From contig DAORMJ010000011.1 of NCBI GenBank assembly GCA_035440445.1, positions 1 through 64,000 of the forward strand: 64,000 nucleotides of DNA. Reading direction: 5' to 3'. The position numbers and the translations under genes were made by a program. Below the pieces are notes generated by a model. It was not told the DNA's origin. It worked only from the letters and a program-made list of their open reading frames with translations, and searched no databases. Below are positions 49,593-58,785 of the stretch, in pieces. Each line of letters begins with the position of its first letter. Position 1 is the stretch's first letter. This DNA is from Ga0077548 sp035440445 (lineage in GTDB: Bacteria; Pseudomonadota; Alphaproteobacteria; Rhizobiales; Xanthobacteraceae).

Positions 49593-50339
49593 TTACCGCC
49601 GCCGAAAGGTGTAGGTCCGCTCGTAGGAAAGTTCGGGCACTTCCTCGAGACCGTGGCTCTGCAAATGCTGCCACATCTTGCGAACGGCATCCTCGCCGGT
49701 GACGGCCGGATGCACTTCCATGGAAATCTTGTCGAACTGCTGCAAGGGAGCGGCACCGATAACTTCGATTTCCGCGCCTTCGATATCGAGCAGGAGCGTA
49801 TTCGCCGAGATCTCCGCGGCAGCTTCGGCGATGCCATAGGCCGGAACTTCGATTACGTTGCGGCCGTCGCGATAGACCGCAGAGTTTCCGAGCGGGTTGT
49901 CGGAAACATAAAATCGGATCGTACCCGAGGTCGCGGCGAGCGCGCCTTGTTTGCAGCGGACTGGAATCCCGTTCAACGCCAGATTTTTCTGCAGCAGTTC
50001 GTATGAACGCGGAAACGGTTCGTAGCTCGCGATGTTATCGGCACCGACGATGCGCGCGGCAATCATGGATACGACGCCGAGACAGGCACCGCCTTCGAGC
50101 ACGCGATCGCCTTTGGTCAAAAGGCGTTGGACGATCGCGCGTTCCGGCGCTTCATACGTGCCTTTGTAGATCGGCCGTGCCTGACGTCTCGGCAAGCTGT
50201 CGCGCGCGGTGATAATGCGCACGCCGTCTAGCGTGGAAGTCTTCGGCCGGAAAATCTGCCGGGCCAGCGCAAGAATGGGCAGCACCTTCGCGCGGCGAAC
50301 ATCGTCGCCGATTGTCGGCTGGCCGGAAGGTCTAGGCAT
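49593..50339 (-). CDS. FkbM family SAM-dependent methyltransferase
   Basis: The product is about 248 residues. It has the FkbM pattern with VLEGGACLGVVSMIAARIVG for SAM binding, SYEPFPRSYELLQKNLALNG after strand 2, and LLLDIEGAEIEVIGAAPLQQF late in the fold. FkbM enzymes usually methylate sugar or polyketide hydroxyls. The start is uncertain: ATG codons at 50339, 50375 and 50399 are possible. It is downstream of the oxoprolinase gene on the same strand, with no sugar biosynthesis genes nearby. Confidence 0.85.
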   Translation of the reverse strand: MPRPSGQPTIGDDVRRAKVLPILALARQIFRPKTSTLDGVRIITARDSLPRRQARPIYKGTYEAPERAIVQRLLTKGDRVLEGGACLGVVSMIAARIVGADNIASYEPFPRSYELLQKNLALNGIPVRCKQGALAATSGTIRFYVSDNPLGNSAVYRDGRNVIEVPAYGIAEAAAEISANTLLLDIEGAEIEVIGAAPLQQFDKISMEVHPAVTGEDAVRKMWQHLQSHGLEEVPELSYERTYTFRRR

Positions 50340-50429
50340 CTGCGGCGCTCGGCTCCTTGCTTGAGGCGAAGCCATATCGCACGAGGCCGCGTGCGGCAAA
50401 CCTGCGGGCTGCGCATCATGCGGAGCAAT

Positions 50430-53400
50430 CTATGCCTTGCCGTATCCGCCCGCAGTCGGCGTGATGATGATGACCGCTTCGCCGGCCTCCAGCACGGTCT
50501 GATCGCAGCCTTGCAGCTTTTCTTCCCGGCCGTCCTTGCGACGAACGCGGTTCTCGCCGACATGGCCCGCGTCTCCACCCGCAAGCCCGAATGGCGGCAC
50601 GCGTCGGTGACCCGAAAGGATTGCGCAATCCATCTTTTCGCGGAAGCGCACGCGGCGATAGATGCCGTCGCCCGCGTGCCATTTGCCGCGCCCGCCTGAA
50701 TTCTTACGGATGTGGAAGTCTTCGAGCACCACGGGAAAACGGAATTCCAGCACTTCCGGATCGGTGAGGCGGGTATTCGTCATGTGCACATGCACGGCGT
50801 CGGTGCCGTTGAAGCCGGGGCCCGCGGGGGAGCCGGAACAGATCGTCTCGTAATACTGATACCGTTCGTTGCCATAGGTGAGGTTGTTCATCGTGCCCTG
50901 CGAACAGGAGAGCGCGCCTAACGCACCGAACAGGCAGTTCGTGACGGCTTGGCTGGTCTCGACGTTGCCGGCGACCACGGCCGCCGGATATTGCGGCGAG
51001 AGCATCGACTGCTCCGGCACCACAATATTGATGGGCCGCAGGCAGCCCGCATTCATCGGAATGTCGTCGTCCACCATGACGCGGAAGACATAAAGCACCG
51101 CCGCGCGCGTGACGGGCGCGGGCGCATTGAAGTTCGTGTTTTGCTGCGGACTTGTGCCGGTGAAATCGACCGTCGCCTCGCGCTTCTTCTTGTCGACCGA
51201 GATTTTCACCTTGATGATAGTGCCCTGATCCATCTCGTAGGAGAATTCGGAATCGTGCAGCCGGTCGAGCACGCGGCGCACGGATTCGGCGGCGTTGTCC
51301 TGCACATGGCCCATATACGCCTTCACGACGGGCATGCCGAACAGCGCGATCATCTTTCGCAATTCGCGCACGCCTTTCTCGTTGGCGGCGATCTGCGCTT
51401 TCAGGTCGTTGACGTTCTGTAGCGGATTGCGCGCCGGATATTTCGCCCCCTCCAGGAGCGCATAGAGCTCTTTCTCGCGAAAGCGGCCGCGATCCACGAG
51501 CTTGAAGTTGTCGATATAGACGCCTTCCTCGTCGATATGGGTTGCAAGCGGCGACATCGAGCCCGGCGCGACCCCGCCGACGTCGGCGTGATGGCCTCTG
51601 CTCGCGACCCAGAACAGGATGTTCTTGCCCTTGTCGTCGAACACGGGTGTACAGACCGTGATGTCCGGCAGATGGGTGCCGCCGTTATAGGGCGCGTTCA
51701 GCGCGTAAACGTCGCCGGGTTTGATCTTGCCTTTGTTGGCGCGGATCACGGTTTCGACCGAGCGGTCCATGGAGCCGAGATGCACCGGCATGTGCGGCGC
51801 GTTCGCGACCAGCGTGCCGTCCTGCGCGAAGACGGCACAGGAAAAGTCGAGCCGCTCCTTGATGTTCACGGAATAGGCGGTGTTTTGCAGCGTGACGCCC
51901 ATCTGCTCCGCGATCGACATGAACAGATTGTTGAACACCTCGAGCAGCACCGGATCGGCCTTGGTGCCGATCGCGTGCTTGCGCGCAAGCACCTTGGTGC
52001 GGTTCAGCACGACGTGATCTTTCGCCGTCAGCTTCGCCTGCCAGCCGTCCTCGATCACGACGGTCTGGTTTGGTTCGATCAGGAGCGCGGGGCCCTTGAT
52101 CGTGTGGCCCGGCTTCAACTGGTCGCGGGTATAGACGCCGGCATTGTGAAATTTTCTGCCCGAGAAGAACTTGGTCTTCCGTTGCGGCGCAGGAAGTTTC
52201 GTGCGTGTCGTCTTCGTCGAGCGTTCGGAAAACTTCGCACCGCCGCCGATCGCCTCGACCGAAACCGCCTCCACCACGATCTGCTTGTCGCGATCCATGA
52301 AGCCGAAGCGGCCTTTGTGCGCGGCTTCGAAGTCGCGCTGCATTTTCTTCAGCGGACCGGCGACGACTTCCAGCGGCGTGTCAGTTCCGGCATAGCGCAG
52401 ATGCGCGCGGACGATGACCTCGATCTGTTTCGGCGTAACACCTTGCGAAGCGACCTCGCGCTTCACCTCGTCGCCGAGTTTCTTGCCGATCTTGGTGATG
52501 CCCGCGAGCGCTTTGGCGTTCAGCGGTTCTTCGAGCGCCTGCGTGCGGGTCGCGCGAATGTCGGCGAGCCCCATGCCATAGGCCGAGAGCAGACCGGAAA
52601 GCGGATGAATGACGACGCTCTTCATCCCGAGCGCATCGGCAACGAGACAGGCATGCTGGCCGCCCGCGCCGCCGAAACAGTTCAGCGCATAACGCGTCAC
52701 GTCATAGCCGCGCGCGACCGAGATTTTCTTGATCGCGTTCGCCATGTTCTCGACCGCGATGGTGATGAAACCATCCGCGATCTCTTCCGCCGACTTGCCA
52801 CCGCCGACTTCTTTCGCGAGTTTCGCGAAAGCCTCGCGCACCGCGTCCGCGTCGATCGCTTCGTTATTGTTCTTGCCGAAGATCTTCGGGAAGAAATCCG
52901 GGATCAGTTTGCCCGTCATCACGTTTGCGTCGGTGACGGCGAGCGGTCCGTTGCGGCGGTAGCACAAGGGGCCGGGATCGGCGCCCGCCGAGTCAGGGCC
53001 GACACGGAAGCGCGAGCCGTCGAAATGCAGGATCGAGCCGCCGCCTGCCGCAACCGTATGAATCTGCATCATCGGCGCGCGCATGCGCACGCCCGCGACC
53101 TCGGTCTCGAAGGCGCGTTCGTATTCCCCGTCGAAGTGGGAGACGTCGGTGGACGTGCCGCCCATGTCGAAGCCGATCAGCCGTTTGAAGCCTGCGGCCT
53201 CTCCGGTCTGCGCCATGCCGACGACACCGCCCGCGGGGCCGGAAAGGATCGCATCCTTGCCCTGAAACAGATCGGCCGCAGTGAGCCCGCCCGACGACAT
53301 CATGAACATGAGCCGCGCGCCGGAGTTCTTCGCGTCCAGCTCCTTGCTCACCCGCGCGACGTAGCGCGCGAGGATCGGCGAGAGATAGGCATCAACAACC

Positions 53401-54050
53401 GTCGTGTCGCCGCGGCCGACGAGCTTGATCAGCGGCGAGGTCTCATGACTGACGGAGACCTGTGCGAAGCCCATGTCGCGCGCGATCTTCGCGGCAAGCT
53501 GCTCGTGCTGTGGATAGCGATAGGCGTGCATGAACACGATCGCGACTGCGTTGATGCCGCCGCGCCTGGCGGCTTCGAGTGCGGCGCGAATTTCCTTTTC
53601 TTCGGCGTCCTGCTCGACCGTGCCGTCCGCGAGAATGCGCTCGGAGATTTCCGTCGCCTGCTCGTAGAGCATCTCCGGCTTGATGATCTCTTTGGCAAAA
53701 ATTTTCGGGCGCGCCTGATAGCCGATCTTCAGGGCGTCGCGAAAACCTTTGGTGATGAGGAGGAGCGTGCGGTCGCCTTTGCGCTCGAGGAGCGCGTTGG
53801 TCGCGACCGTGGTGCCCATCTTCACGGCGCCGATCATGCCGCGCGGGATTGGCGCGCCTTTCGCAAGGCCGAGACACTCGCGAATACCTTGCACTGCGGC
53901 ATCGGCATAGGCAGGCGATTCCGAGAGCAGTTTCTTGGCGATCAGCTTTCCGCTGGGCGGTCTTGCGACCACGTCGGTGAAGGTGCCGCCGCGATCGATC
54001 CAGAAATCCCACGCCTCGGTTTTCGGCTTGCCTGCTGATTTTTTCGCCAT
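50430..54050 (-). CDS. 5-oxoprolinase / hydantoinase A and B fusion protein
   Basis: The 1206-residue protein joins a HyuA-type N-half (about residues 10-690, with DRGGTFTDVVARPPSG, GTTVATNALLERKG, IGFDMGGTSTDVSHFDGEYE) to a HyuB-type C-half (about 700-1200, with NLFMSIAEQMGVTLQNTAYS and NAPYNGGTHLPDITV). This is the 5-oxoprolinase (ATP-hydrolysing) layout, which opens 5-oxoproline to glutamate; related enzymes act on hydantoins or acetone. It starts about 100 bases from a divergent MarR gene. Confidence 0.93.
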   Translation of the reverse strand: MAKKSAGKPKTEAWDFWIDRGGTFTDVVARPPSGKLIAKKLLSESPAYADAAVQGIRECLGLAKGAPIPRGMIGAVKMGTTVATNALLERKGDRTLLLITKGFRDALKIGYQARPKIFAKEIIKPEMLYEQATEISERILADGTVEQDAEEKEIRAALEAARRGGINAVAIVFMHAYRYPQHEQLAAKIARDMGFAQVSVSHETSPLIKLVGRGDTTVVDAYLSPILARYVARVSKELDAKNSGARLMFMMSSGGLTAADLFQGKDAILSGPAGGVVGMAQTGEAAGFKRLIGFDMGGTSTDVSHFDGEYERAFETEVAGVRMRAPMMQIHTVAAGGGSILHFDGSRFRVGPDSAGADPGPLCYRRNGPLAVTDANVMTGKLIPDFFPKIFGKNNNEAIDADAVREAFAKLAKEVGGGKSAEEIADGFITIAVENMANAIKKISVARGYDVTRYALNCFGGAGGQHACLVADALGMKSVVIHPLSGLLSAYGMGLADIRATRTQALEEPLNAKALAGITKIGKKLGDEVKREVASQGVTPKQIEVIVRAHLRYAGTDTPLEVVAGPLKKMQRDFEAAHKGRFGFMDRDKQIVVEAVSVEAIGGGAKFSERSTKTTRTKLPAPQRKTKFFSGRKFHNAGVYTRDQLKPGHTIKGPALLIEPNQTVVIEDGWQAKLTAKDHVVLNRTKVLARKHAIGTKADPVLLEVFNNLFMSIAEQMGVTLQNTAYSVNIKERLDFSCAVFAQDGTLVANAPHMPVHLGSMDRSVETVIRANKGKIKPGDVYALNAPYNGGTHLPDITVCTPVFDDKGKNILFWVASRGHHADVGGVAPGSMSPLATHIDEEGVYIDNFKLVDRGRFREKELYALLEGAKYPARNPLQNVNDLKAQIAANEKGVRELRKMIALFGMPVVKAYMGHVQDNAAESVRRVLDRLHDSEFSYEMDQGTIIKVKISVDKKKREATVDFTGTSPQQNTNFNAPAPVTRAAVLYVFRVMVDDDIPMNAGCLRPINIVVPEQSMLSPQYPAAVVAGNVETSQAVTNCLFGALGALSCSQGTMNNLTYGNERYQYYETICSGSPAGPGFNGTDAVHVHMTNTRLTDPEVLEFRFPVVLEDFHIRKNSGGRGKWHAGDGIYRRVRFREKMDCAILSGHRRVPPFGLAGGDAGHVGENRVRRKDGREEKLQGCDQTVLEAGEAVIIITPTAGGYGKA

Positions 54051-54070
54051 GTGCCTCTCCCGCCGCCGGG

Positions 54071-54092
54071 AATAAATCGCTGATGATTTATT
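54071..54092. promoter_or_regulatory. Palindromic operator overlapping the MarR-gene promoter
   Basis: AATAAATC-GCTGAT-GATTTATT is a perfect inverted repeat with an N6 spacer. Its right end overlaps TTGACA (54091-54096), a -35 box for the MarR gene. It is a likely MarR operator, serving both divergent genes. Confidence 0.6.
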
Positions 54093-54152
54093 GACAAATT
54101 ATTCGCCGAGGATACGCTTCCGGTCAATCGGCTTTTTCGCAAGGGAAGGCGA

Positions 54153-54707
54153 ATGCCAAAAGCGAAACGTGCTGCGACGAAGCGGGGAGGCAAAGCGGAA
54201 GCTTCGCTCGGCCCGATCGTTTCGTCGGCGCACCTCGCGGCAGGCGCCATGCCTTCGCTCTCCGAACTGGAATTCGGGCTTATTCTCCTTGGCCATGCGT
54301 TCGAGCGCTGGATGGTGCGCTGCGTCGCGGCGGCCGGCCTGCCCGACGTGAACCCGATGGAAGTGCTGGTGCTGCACGCGGTTGCGCACCGCAAACGCCC
54401 GAAACGTCTTGCCGACATCTGCCTCGTCCTTTCGATCGAAGACACCCATCTCGTGACCTATGCGGTTAAGAAGCTCGAAGGCGCGGAGCTTTTGACCTCC
54501 GGCCGCAAGGGCAGCGAGAAGACGGTTTCGCTCTCGCCCAAGGGCGAGGAAATCGTGAAGAAATATGGAAAGATCCGCGAAGCGCTCTTGGTCGCGCCGG
54601 TGAAGGCGACCGGTGCCGACGAGAAGCGCTTGTCTGAAATCGCCGGGTTGATGCGTGCGCTGTCCGGCCACTACGATCAGGCCGCACGCGCCGCCGCGAG
54701 TTTGTAG
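54153..54707 (+). CDS. MarR-like winged helix transcriptional regulator
   Basis: The 184-residue product has a basic N-terminus (MPKAKRAATKRGGK) and a winged-helix domain (about residues 45-140, with ADICLVLSIEDTHLVTYAVKKLEGAELL and the wing GRKGSEKTVSLSPKGEEI). It is divergent from the oxoprolinase gene and upstream of the TRAP operon, so it probably controls one or both. No effector is known. Confidence 0.88.
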   Translation: MPKAKRAATKRGGKAEASLGPIVSSAHLAAGAMPSLSELEFGLILLGHAFERWMVRCVAAAGLPDVNPMEVLVLHAVAHRKRPKRLADICLVLSIEDTHLVTYAVKKLEGAELLTSGRKGSEKTVSLSPKGEEIVKKYGKIREALLVAPVKATGADEKRLSEIAGLMRALSGHYDQAARAAASL

Positions 54708-54801
54708 CCGGAAACATCTTCTAACGATTTGCTCCGGCTGCTAGCCTGCTTGTCACGCAAAAAGGGAACGGCGTCCGCCAAACCCTCGAAGGGAGAAGGT
54801 C

Positions 54802-55776
54802 ATGAAACAGATTACTGCGCTGCTCGCGGGTGTTGCGATCTCGGCTGTTGCCGCGACTGCCGCATCCGCGCAAACCAAATGGGATATGCCGACGCCATAC
54901 GGCGATGGCAACTTCCACACCAAAAACGTGGTTCAGTTCACGAAAGACGTTGAGAAAGCGACCGGTGGAAAGCTCACCATCACCGTTCACTCGAACGGTT
55001 CGTTGATCAAGCATCCGGAAATCAAAGCTTCGGTGCGCCGCGGCGTTGCTCCGATCGGAGAAGTGCTGATCTCCAACCATCAGAATGAAAGCCCGATCTA
55101 CGGTCTCGATTCCGTGCCGTTCCTCGCCACGAGCTATCCCGCTGCGCGCAAGCTTTATGCCGCGCAGAAGCCCTTCCTCGAAAAGAAGCTCGCCGAAGAA
55201 GGGCTCGTTCTTCTGTTCTCGGTGCCGTGGCCTTCGCAGGGCATCTACGCGAAGAAGGAAATCAAGGCCATTGATGATCTCAAGGGCTTGAAGTTCCGTA
55301 CTTATAACACCGCAACCCAGCGCATCGCGCAGCTTGCCGGTGCGGTCCCGACGCAGATCGAAGTGCCCGATATTCCGACCGCGTTTGCCACCAATCGCGT
55401 GGAAGCGATGATCACCTCGCCTTCGACCGGTGCCGACACCAAGGCGTGGGACTATCTCACCCACTTCCATCACACGCAGGCCTGGCTCCCGCGCAACATC
55501 GTCATCGTGCAGAAGTCCGCCTTCGATGCGCTGCCGGCAGACGTAAAAGCCGCGGTGATGAAGGTCGCAAAGGAAGCCGAGGAACGCGGCTGGAAAGCCT
55601 CCGAAGCCGAAACCGACGAAAAGATCGGTGTCATGCAGAAGAACGGCATGAAGATCATTCAGCCATCGGACGCGTTGAAGAAGGGCTTCTCCGAGATCGG
55701 CAAGACGATGACCGCCGAATGGGAAAAGAACGCCGGCGCGGATGGTAAAACCATCCTCGAAGCATTCCGCAAATAA
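54802..55776 (+). CDS. TRAP transporter solute-binding protein, DctP family
   Basis: The 324-residue product has a signal peptide (MKQITALLAGVAISAVAATA, cleavage after ASA). The mature part is a DctP fold: KWDMPTPYGDGNFHTKN near the start, LITFKGLKFRT-like helix (DLKGLKFRTYNTATQRIA) and the VEAMITSPSTGADTKAWDY region. It captures an organic acid-type ligand for the DctQM permease that follows. The ligand is not evident. GGGAGAAGG precedes the ATG. Confidence 0.92.
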   Translation: MKQITALLAGVAISAVAATAASAQTKWDMPTPYGDGNFHTKNVVQFTKDVEKATGGKLTITVHSNGSLIKHPEIKASVRRGVAPIGEVLISNHQNESPIYGLDSVPFLATSYPAARKLYAAQKPFLEKKLAEEGLVLLFSVPWPSQGIYAKKEIKAIDDLKGLKFRTYNTATQRIAQLAGAVPTQIEVPDIPTAFATNRVEAMITSPSTGADTKAWDYLTHFHHTQAWLPRNIVIVQKSAFDALPADVKAAVMKVAKEAEERGWKASEAETDEKIGVMQKNGMKIIQPSDALKKGFSEIGKTMTAEWEKNAGADGKTILEAFRK

Positions 55777-55787
55777 ACGCAAAGGAA

Positions 55788-55816
55788 AACGGCCCGCTCC
55801 AAAAGAGCGGGCCGTT
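55788..55816 (+). terminator. Intercistronic hairpin between TRAP binding-protein and permease genes
   Basis: AACGGCCCGCTC pairs with GAGCGGGCCGTT around CAAAA. There is no long T run afterwards, so it more likely stabilises or attenuates the message than ends it, giving more binding protein than permease. Confidence 0.65.
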
Positions 55817-55827
55817 CCATATTCGCC

Positions 55828-56382
55828 ATGCGCAAGCTGCTCGACGGTCTATACGCCTCCACGCTGGCACTTTCTGCGGCATGTCTGGTTGTCATTCTCG
55901 TTCTCGTTGGCGCGCAGATTTGCGGGCAGATTTTCGACTCTGTCTTGAAGCTGTTCGGCTATCCGCCATACGGTTTCCTGATTCCTTCGCTGCCGGAGCT
56001 CGGCGGCTACCTGTTCGGCGCGGCAAGTTTTCTTGCACTTGGCGCGACGCTGAAACGCGGCGCGCATATCCGCGTAACCATGCTGCTTGGTGCGTTGCCT
56101 GCGGGCTCGCGGCGCATCTTTGAGTACTGGGCGCTGTGGGCGGGTCTTGCTGTTGCCGCTTACGCGACCTGGTCGTTAGGCACGCTTACCTACTTTTCCT
56201 GGAAGTTCGGGGACGTGTCGTCCGGCCTCCTGCCTATCAAGTACTGGATTCCGCAGACTGCGATGACGCTTGGCCTCGCAACCCTTTGTATCGCGTTGAT
56301 CGATGAGTTCATGATCACGTGGCGGAGAGGCGCGCCGTCTTTCGTGAATGCCGAAAGCGCGATAACGCAAGGGCAGGAGTAA
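55828..56382 (+). CDS. TRAP transporter small permease subunit, DctQ family
   Basis: The 184-residue membrane protein has four hydrophobic segments (about residues 12-35, 50-75, 90-115 and 140-165) and the family helix LPELGGYLFGAASFLALGATLKRGAHIRV. It forms the inner-membrane unit with the large subunit. It lies 51 bases after dctP, beyond a hairpin, and 3 bases before the large permease gene. Confidence 0.9.
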   Translation: MRKLLDGLYASTLALSAACLVVILVLVGAQICGQIFDSVLKLFGYPPYGFLIPSLPELGGYLFGAASFLALGATLKRGAHIRVTMLLGALPAGSRRIFEYWALWAGLAVAAYATWSLGTLTYFSWKFGDVSSGLLPIKYWIPQTAMTLGLATLCIALIDEFMITWRRGAPSFVNAESAITQGQE

Positions 56383-56385
56383 CGC

Positions 56386-57696
56386 ATGGGCTTCGTCGAA
56401 TGGACGATCTTCCTCGTAGTCCTGCTCTTCATCATACTTGGCTCGGGAATGTGGATCGCCCTATCCCTCGGCGCGGTCGGCTTCGTCGCGATGAAATTAC
56501 TTTCGGCAGCGCCCGCAGGCGCGTCACTCTCTACATCGTTGTGGCAGTCGCTGAACGGTTGGGATCTGATCGCCTTGCCGATGTTCATCTGGATGGGCGA
56601 AATCCTTTTTCGCACCAAGCTCGCAGAAGATCTTTTCGAGGGGCTTGCCCCATGGATGCAGAAACTTCCCGGCAGGCTTCTGCACGTCAACGTTGTGGGC
56701 TGTGCGGTCTTCGCGGCAGTGTCGGGTTCTTCCGCCGCCACCTGCGCAACCATTGGCCGCATCTCACTGCCCGAGCTGAAGAAGCGCGGTTATGACGACC
56801 GCATGGCGATCGGCACGCTCGCGGGGTCCGGTACCCTGGGGCTCCTGATTCCGCCGTCGATCATTCTGATCGTTTATGGCGCGGCGACCGACCAGTCCAT
56901 CGCGCGTCTATTTATTGCCGGCGTCATTCCCGGGATCATTCTGGCGCTCTTGTTCATGGGCTTCGTGATGGTCTGGGCACTCGCCAACAAAGACAAAATG
57001 CCGGCTGCCGAGGCACCGATGCCCTGGCGCGAACGGCTCGGGTCGATTCGGCGTTTAGTTCCTGTCGTTCTTTTGATCCTCGGCGTTATTGGATCGATCT
57101 ATGGCGGCCTCGCTTCGGCGACGGAAGCCGCGGTCGTCGGCGTTGTGCTGTCTCTGCTGCTTTCGTTGTGGCAGGGTCAGCTAACGCGCGCGACGTTTTT
57201 CGAGGCGCTGACCGCAGGCGCGATAACTTCCTGCATGATTGCGGCGATCCTCGCGGGTGCTGCATTCCTCACCACTGCGATGGGATTTACGGGAATTCCC
57301 CGCGCGCTTGCCGAATGGATCACGACGCTCGGTCTGTCGCAGTGGCAGTTGCTGATCGTGCTCACGATCTTCTTTATCATTCTTGGTTGTTTTCTCGACG
57401 GCATCTCGATGGTAGTGCTGACCACGTCCGTCATCATGCCGCTCGTAACGGCTGCAGGCTTTGACCTGATCTGGTTTGGTATCTACATCGTATTGGTCGT
57501 AGAAATGGCGCAGATCACGCCACCCGTCGGCTTCAACTTGTTCGTACTGCAGGGCATGACCGGGCGTTCGATTTTTGCGATCGGCGGCTATGCTTTTCCG
57601 CTGTTTCTGCTGATGTGCTTGGCAGTTGTCCTCCTCGCGGTCTTCCCGCAACTTGCGCTATGGTTGCCATCGACCATGCTCGATGTAAAACCCTGA
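56386..57696 (+). CDS. TRAP transporter large permease subunit, DctM family
   Basis: The 436-residue protein has about twelve hydrophobic segments and DctM marks: LPMFIWMGEILFRTKLAEDLFE near residue 65, SGSSAATCATIGRISLPEL near 112, GTLAGSGTLGLLIPPSIILIVYG near 142 and GCFLDGISMVVLTTSVIMPL near 330. It is the ion-coupled transport channel of this operon. The gene for an aldo/keto reductase starts 15 bases later. Confidence 0.95.
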   Translation: MGFVEWTIFLVVLLFIILGSGMWIALSLGAVGFVAMKLLSAAPAGASLSTSLWQSLNGWDLIALPMFIWMGEILFRTKLAEDLFEGLAPWMQKLPGRLLHVNVVGCAVFAAVSGSSAATCATIGRISLPELKKRGYDDRMAIGTLAGSGTLGLLIPPSIILIVYGAATDQSIARLFIAGVIPGIILALLFMGFVMVWALANKDKMPAAEAPMPWRERLGSIRRLVPVVLLILGVIGSIYGGLASATEAAVVGVVLSLLLSLWQGQLTRATFFEALTAGAITSCMIAAILAGAAFLTTAMGFTGIPRALAEWITTLGLSQWQLLIVLTIFFIILGCFLDGISMVVLTTSVIMPLVTAAGFDLIWFGIYIVLVVEMAQITPPVGFNLFVLQGMTGRSIFAIGGYAFPLFLLMCLAVVLLAVFPQLALWLPSTMLDVKP

Positions 57697-57711
57697 CGCA
57701 GGAATAGTGCA

Positions 57712-58698
57712 ATGGAATACGTCCGCTTCGGTTCGACCGGCATGAAGGTCTCGCGCCTTTGTTTTGGTTGCATGACCTATGGCGCAAAGAGCTGGCGCGA
57801 ATGGGTGCTGACGGAGGAAGAGTCTAAACCCTTCTTCAAGGCGGCGTTCGATGCCGGGATCAACTTCTACGATACCGCGGATGTCTATTCCCAAGGCGTG
57901 AGCGAGGAGATTCTCGGCCGCGCGGTCAAAGAGCATGCCTCCCGCCGCGAGGAGGTCGTGGTCGCGACCAAGGTCTTCAATCCGATGGGCAAGGCGCCGA
58001 ACCTAAAAGGGCTCTCGCGCAAGCACATCATGGAAGCGATCGACGCGTCCCTGCAGCGGCTGAAGATGGATTACGTCGATCTCTACATCATCCATCGCTT
58101 CGACTATGACACCGAAATCGAGGAAACACTGGAAGCGCTCTCCGATGTCGTCGCGGCCGGGAAGGCACTCTATATCGGCGCGTCCTCGATGTGGTCTTGG
58201 CAGTTTGCGAAAATGCTGACGATGCAGAAGGAGCGGGGGCTCGCCCGTTTCGTCTCCATGCAGAATTATTACAACCTCATCTATCGCGAAGAAGAGCGCG
58301 AGATGCTGCCGCTCTGCAAGGAAGAGAAGATCGCGGTGACGCCGTGGTCGCCGATTGCGCGCGGCTTTCTCGCGGGCTCGATGCCGAGCCAGGGCGAAAA
58401 GACGCTGCGCGGCCAGACCGACGACTTCGCCAAGACCCTCGGCATCGGTGCAACCGATACCGATCACGAGATTGCCGAGCGGGTGCGGGTGACGGCCGAA
58501 AAGCTAGGTGTTTCGCGTGCAGCAGTGGCGATCGCATGGACGCTTGCCAATCCGCTCGTGACGTCACCGATCATTGGCGCGTCGAAGCCGCATCATCTGC
58601 AAGACGCCCTGAAAGCGCTCGAAATCAAGTTCGACGACGAGACGAAGAAATTCCTCGAAGCGCCGTACCGCACGCGAAGGCCTGCCGGTCACGCCTGA
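57712..58698 (+). CDS. Aldo/keto reductase family oxidoreductase
   Basis: The 328-residue NADPH-dependent enzyme has GINFYDTADVYSQG with the catalytic Asp and Tyr, Lys in VVATKVF, His in LYIIHRFDYD, and the NADP-binding late motif PIIGASKPHHL. The AKR group with MEYVRFGSTGMKVSRLCFG is common in bacteria. It follows dctM by 15 bases and probably acts on the compound imported by the TRAP system, which is inference. Confidence 0.92.
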   Translation: MEYVRFGSTGMKVSRLCFGCMTYGAKSWREWVLTEEESKPFFKAAFDAGINFYDTADVYSQGVSEEILGRAVKEHASRREEVVVATKVFNPMGKAPNLKGLSRKHIMEAIDASLQRLKMDYVDLYIIHRFDYDTEIEETLEALSDVVAAGKALYIGASSMWSWQFAKMLTMQKERGLARFVSMQNYYNLIYREEEREMLPLCKEEKIAVTPWSPIARGFLAGSMPSQGEKTLRGQTDDFAKTLGIGATDTDHEIAERVRVTAEKLGVSRAAVAIAWTLANPLVTSPIIGASKPHHLQDALKALEIKFDDETKKFLEAPYRTRRPAGHA

Positions 58699-58744
58699 GT
58701 ATTTCCGTTCCCGCATTTCGGCATGCAGGGCATTCTCGATCCTG

Positions 58745-58758
58745 TCTATCGAAATAGA
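58745..58758. promoter_or_regulatory. Palindrome upstream of the first TauE/SafE gene
   Basis: TCTAT-CGAA-ATAGA is a perfect inverted repeat 27 bases before the start codon. It could be an operator; no known factor was matched. Confidence 0.4.
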
Positions 58759-58785
58759 TAGAGCCGCGCGATACAGCGCACCGTG

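Noticed and set aside
51537..54038. A long plus-strand open frame opposite the oxoprolinase gene
   Set aside because: The minus-strand product has full HyuA and HyuB motifs. The plus frame is low complexity (Arg, Asp, His) and shares no motif.
54802..58698. The TRAP operon plus aldo/keto reductase as a sugar-acid catabolic cluster
   Set aside because: No dehydratase, aldolase or kinase for sugar acids is present, and the binding-protein ligand cannot be read from sequence, so the substrate class was left open.
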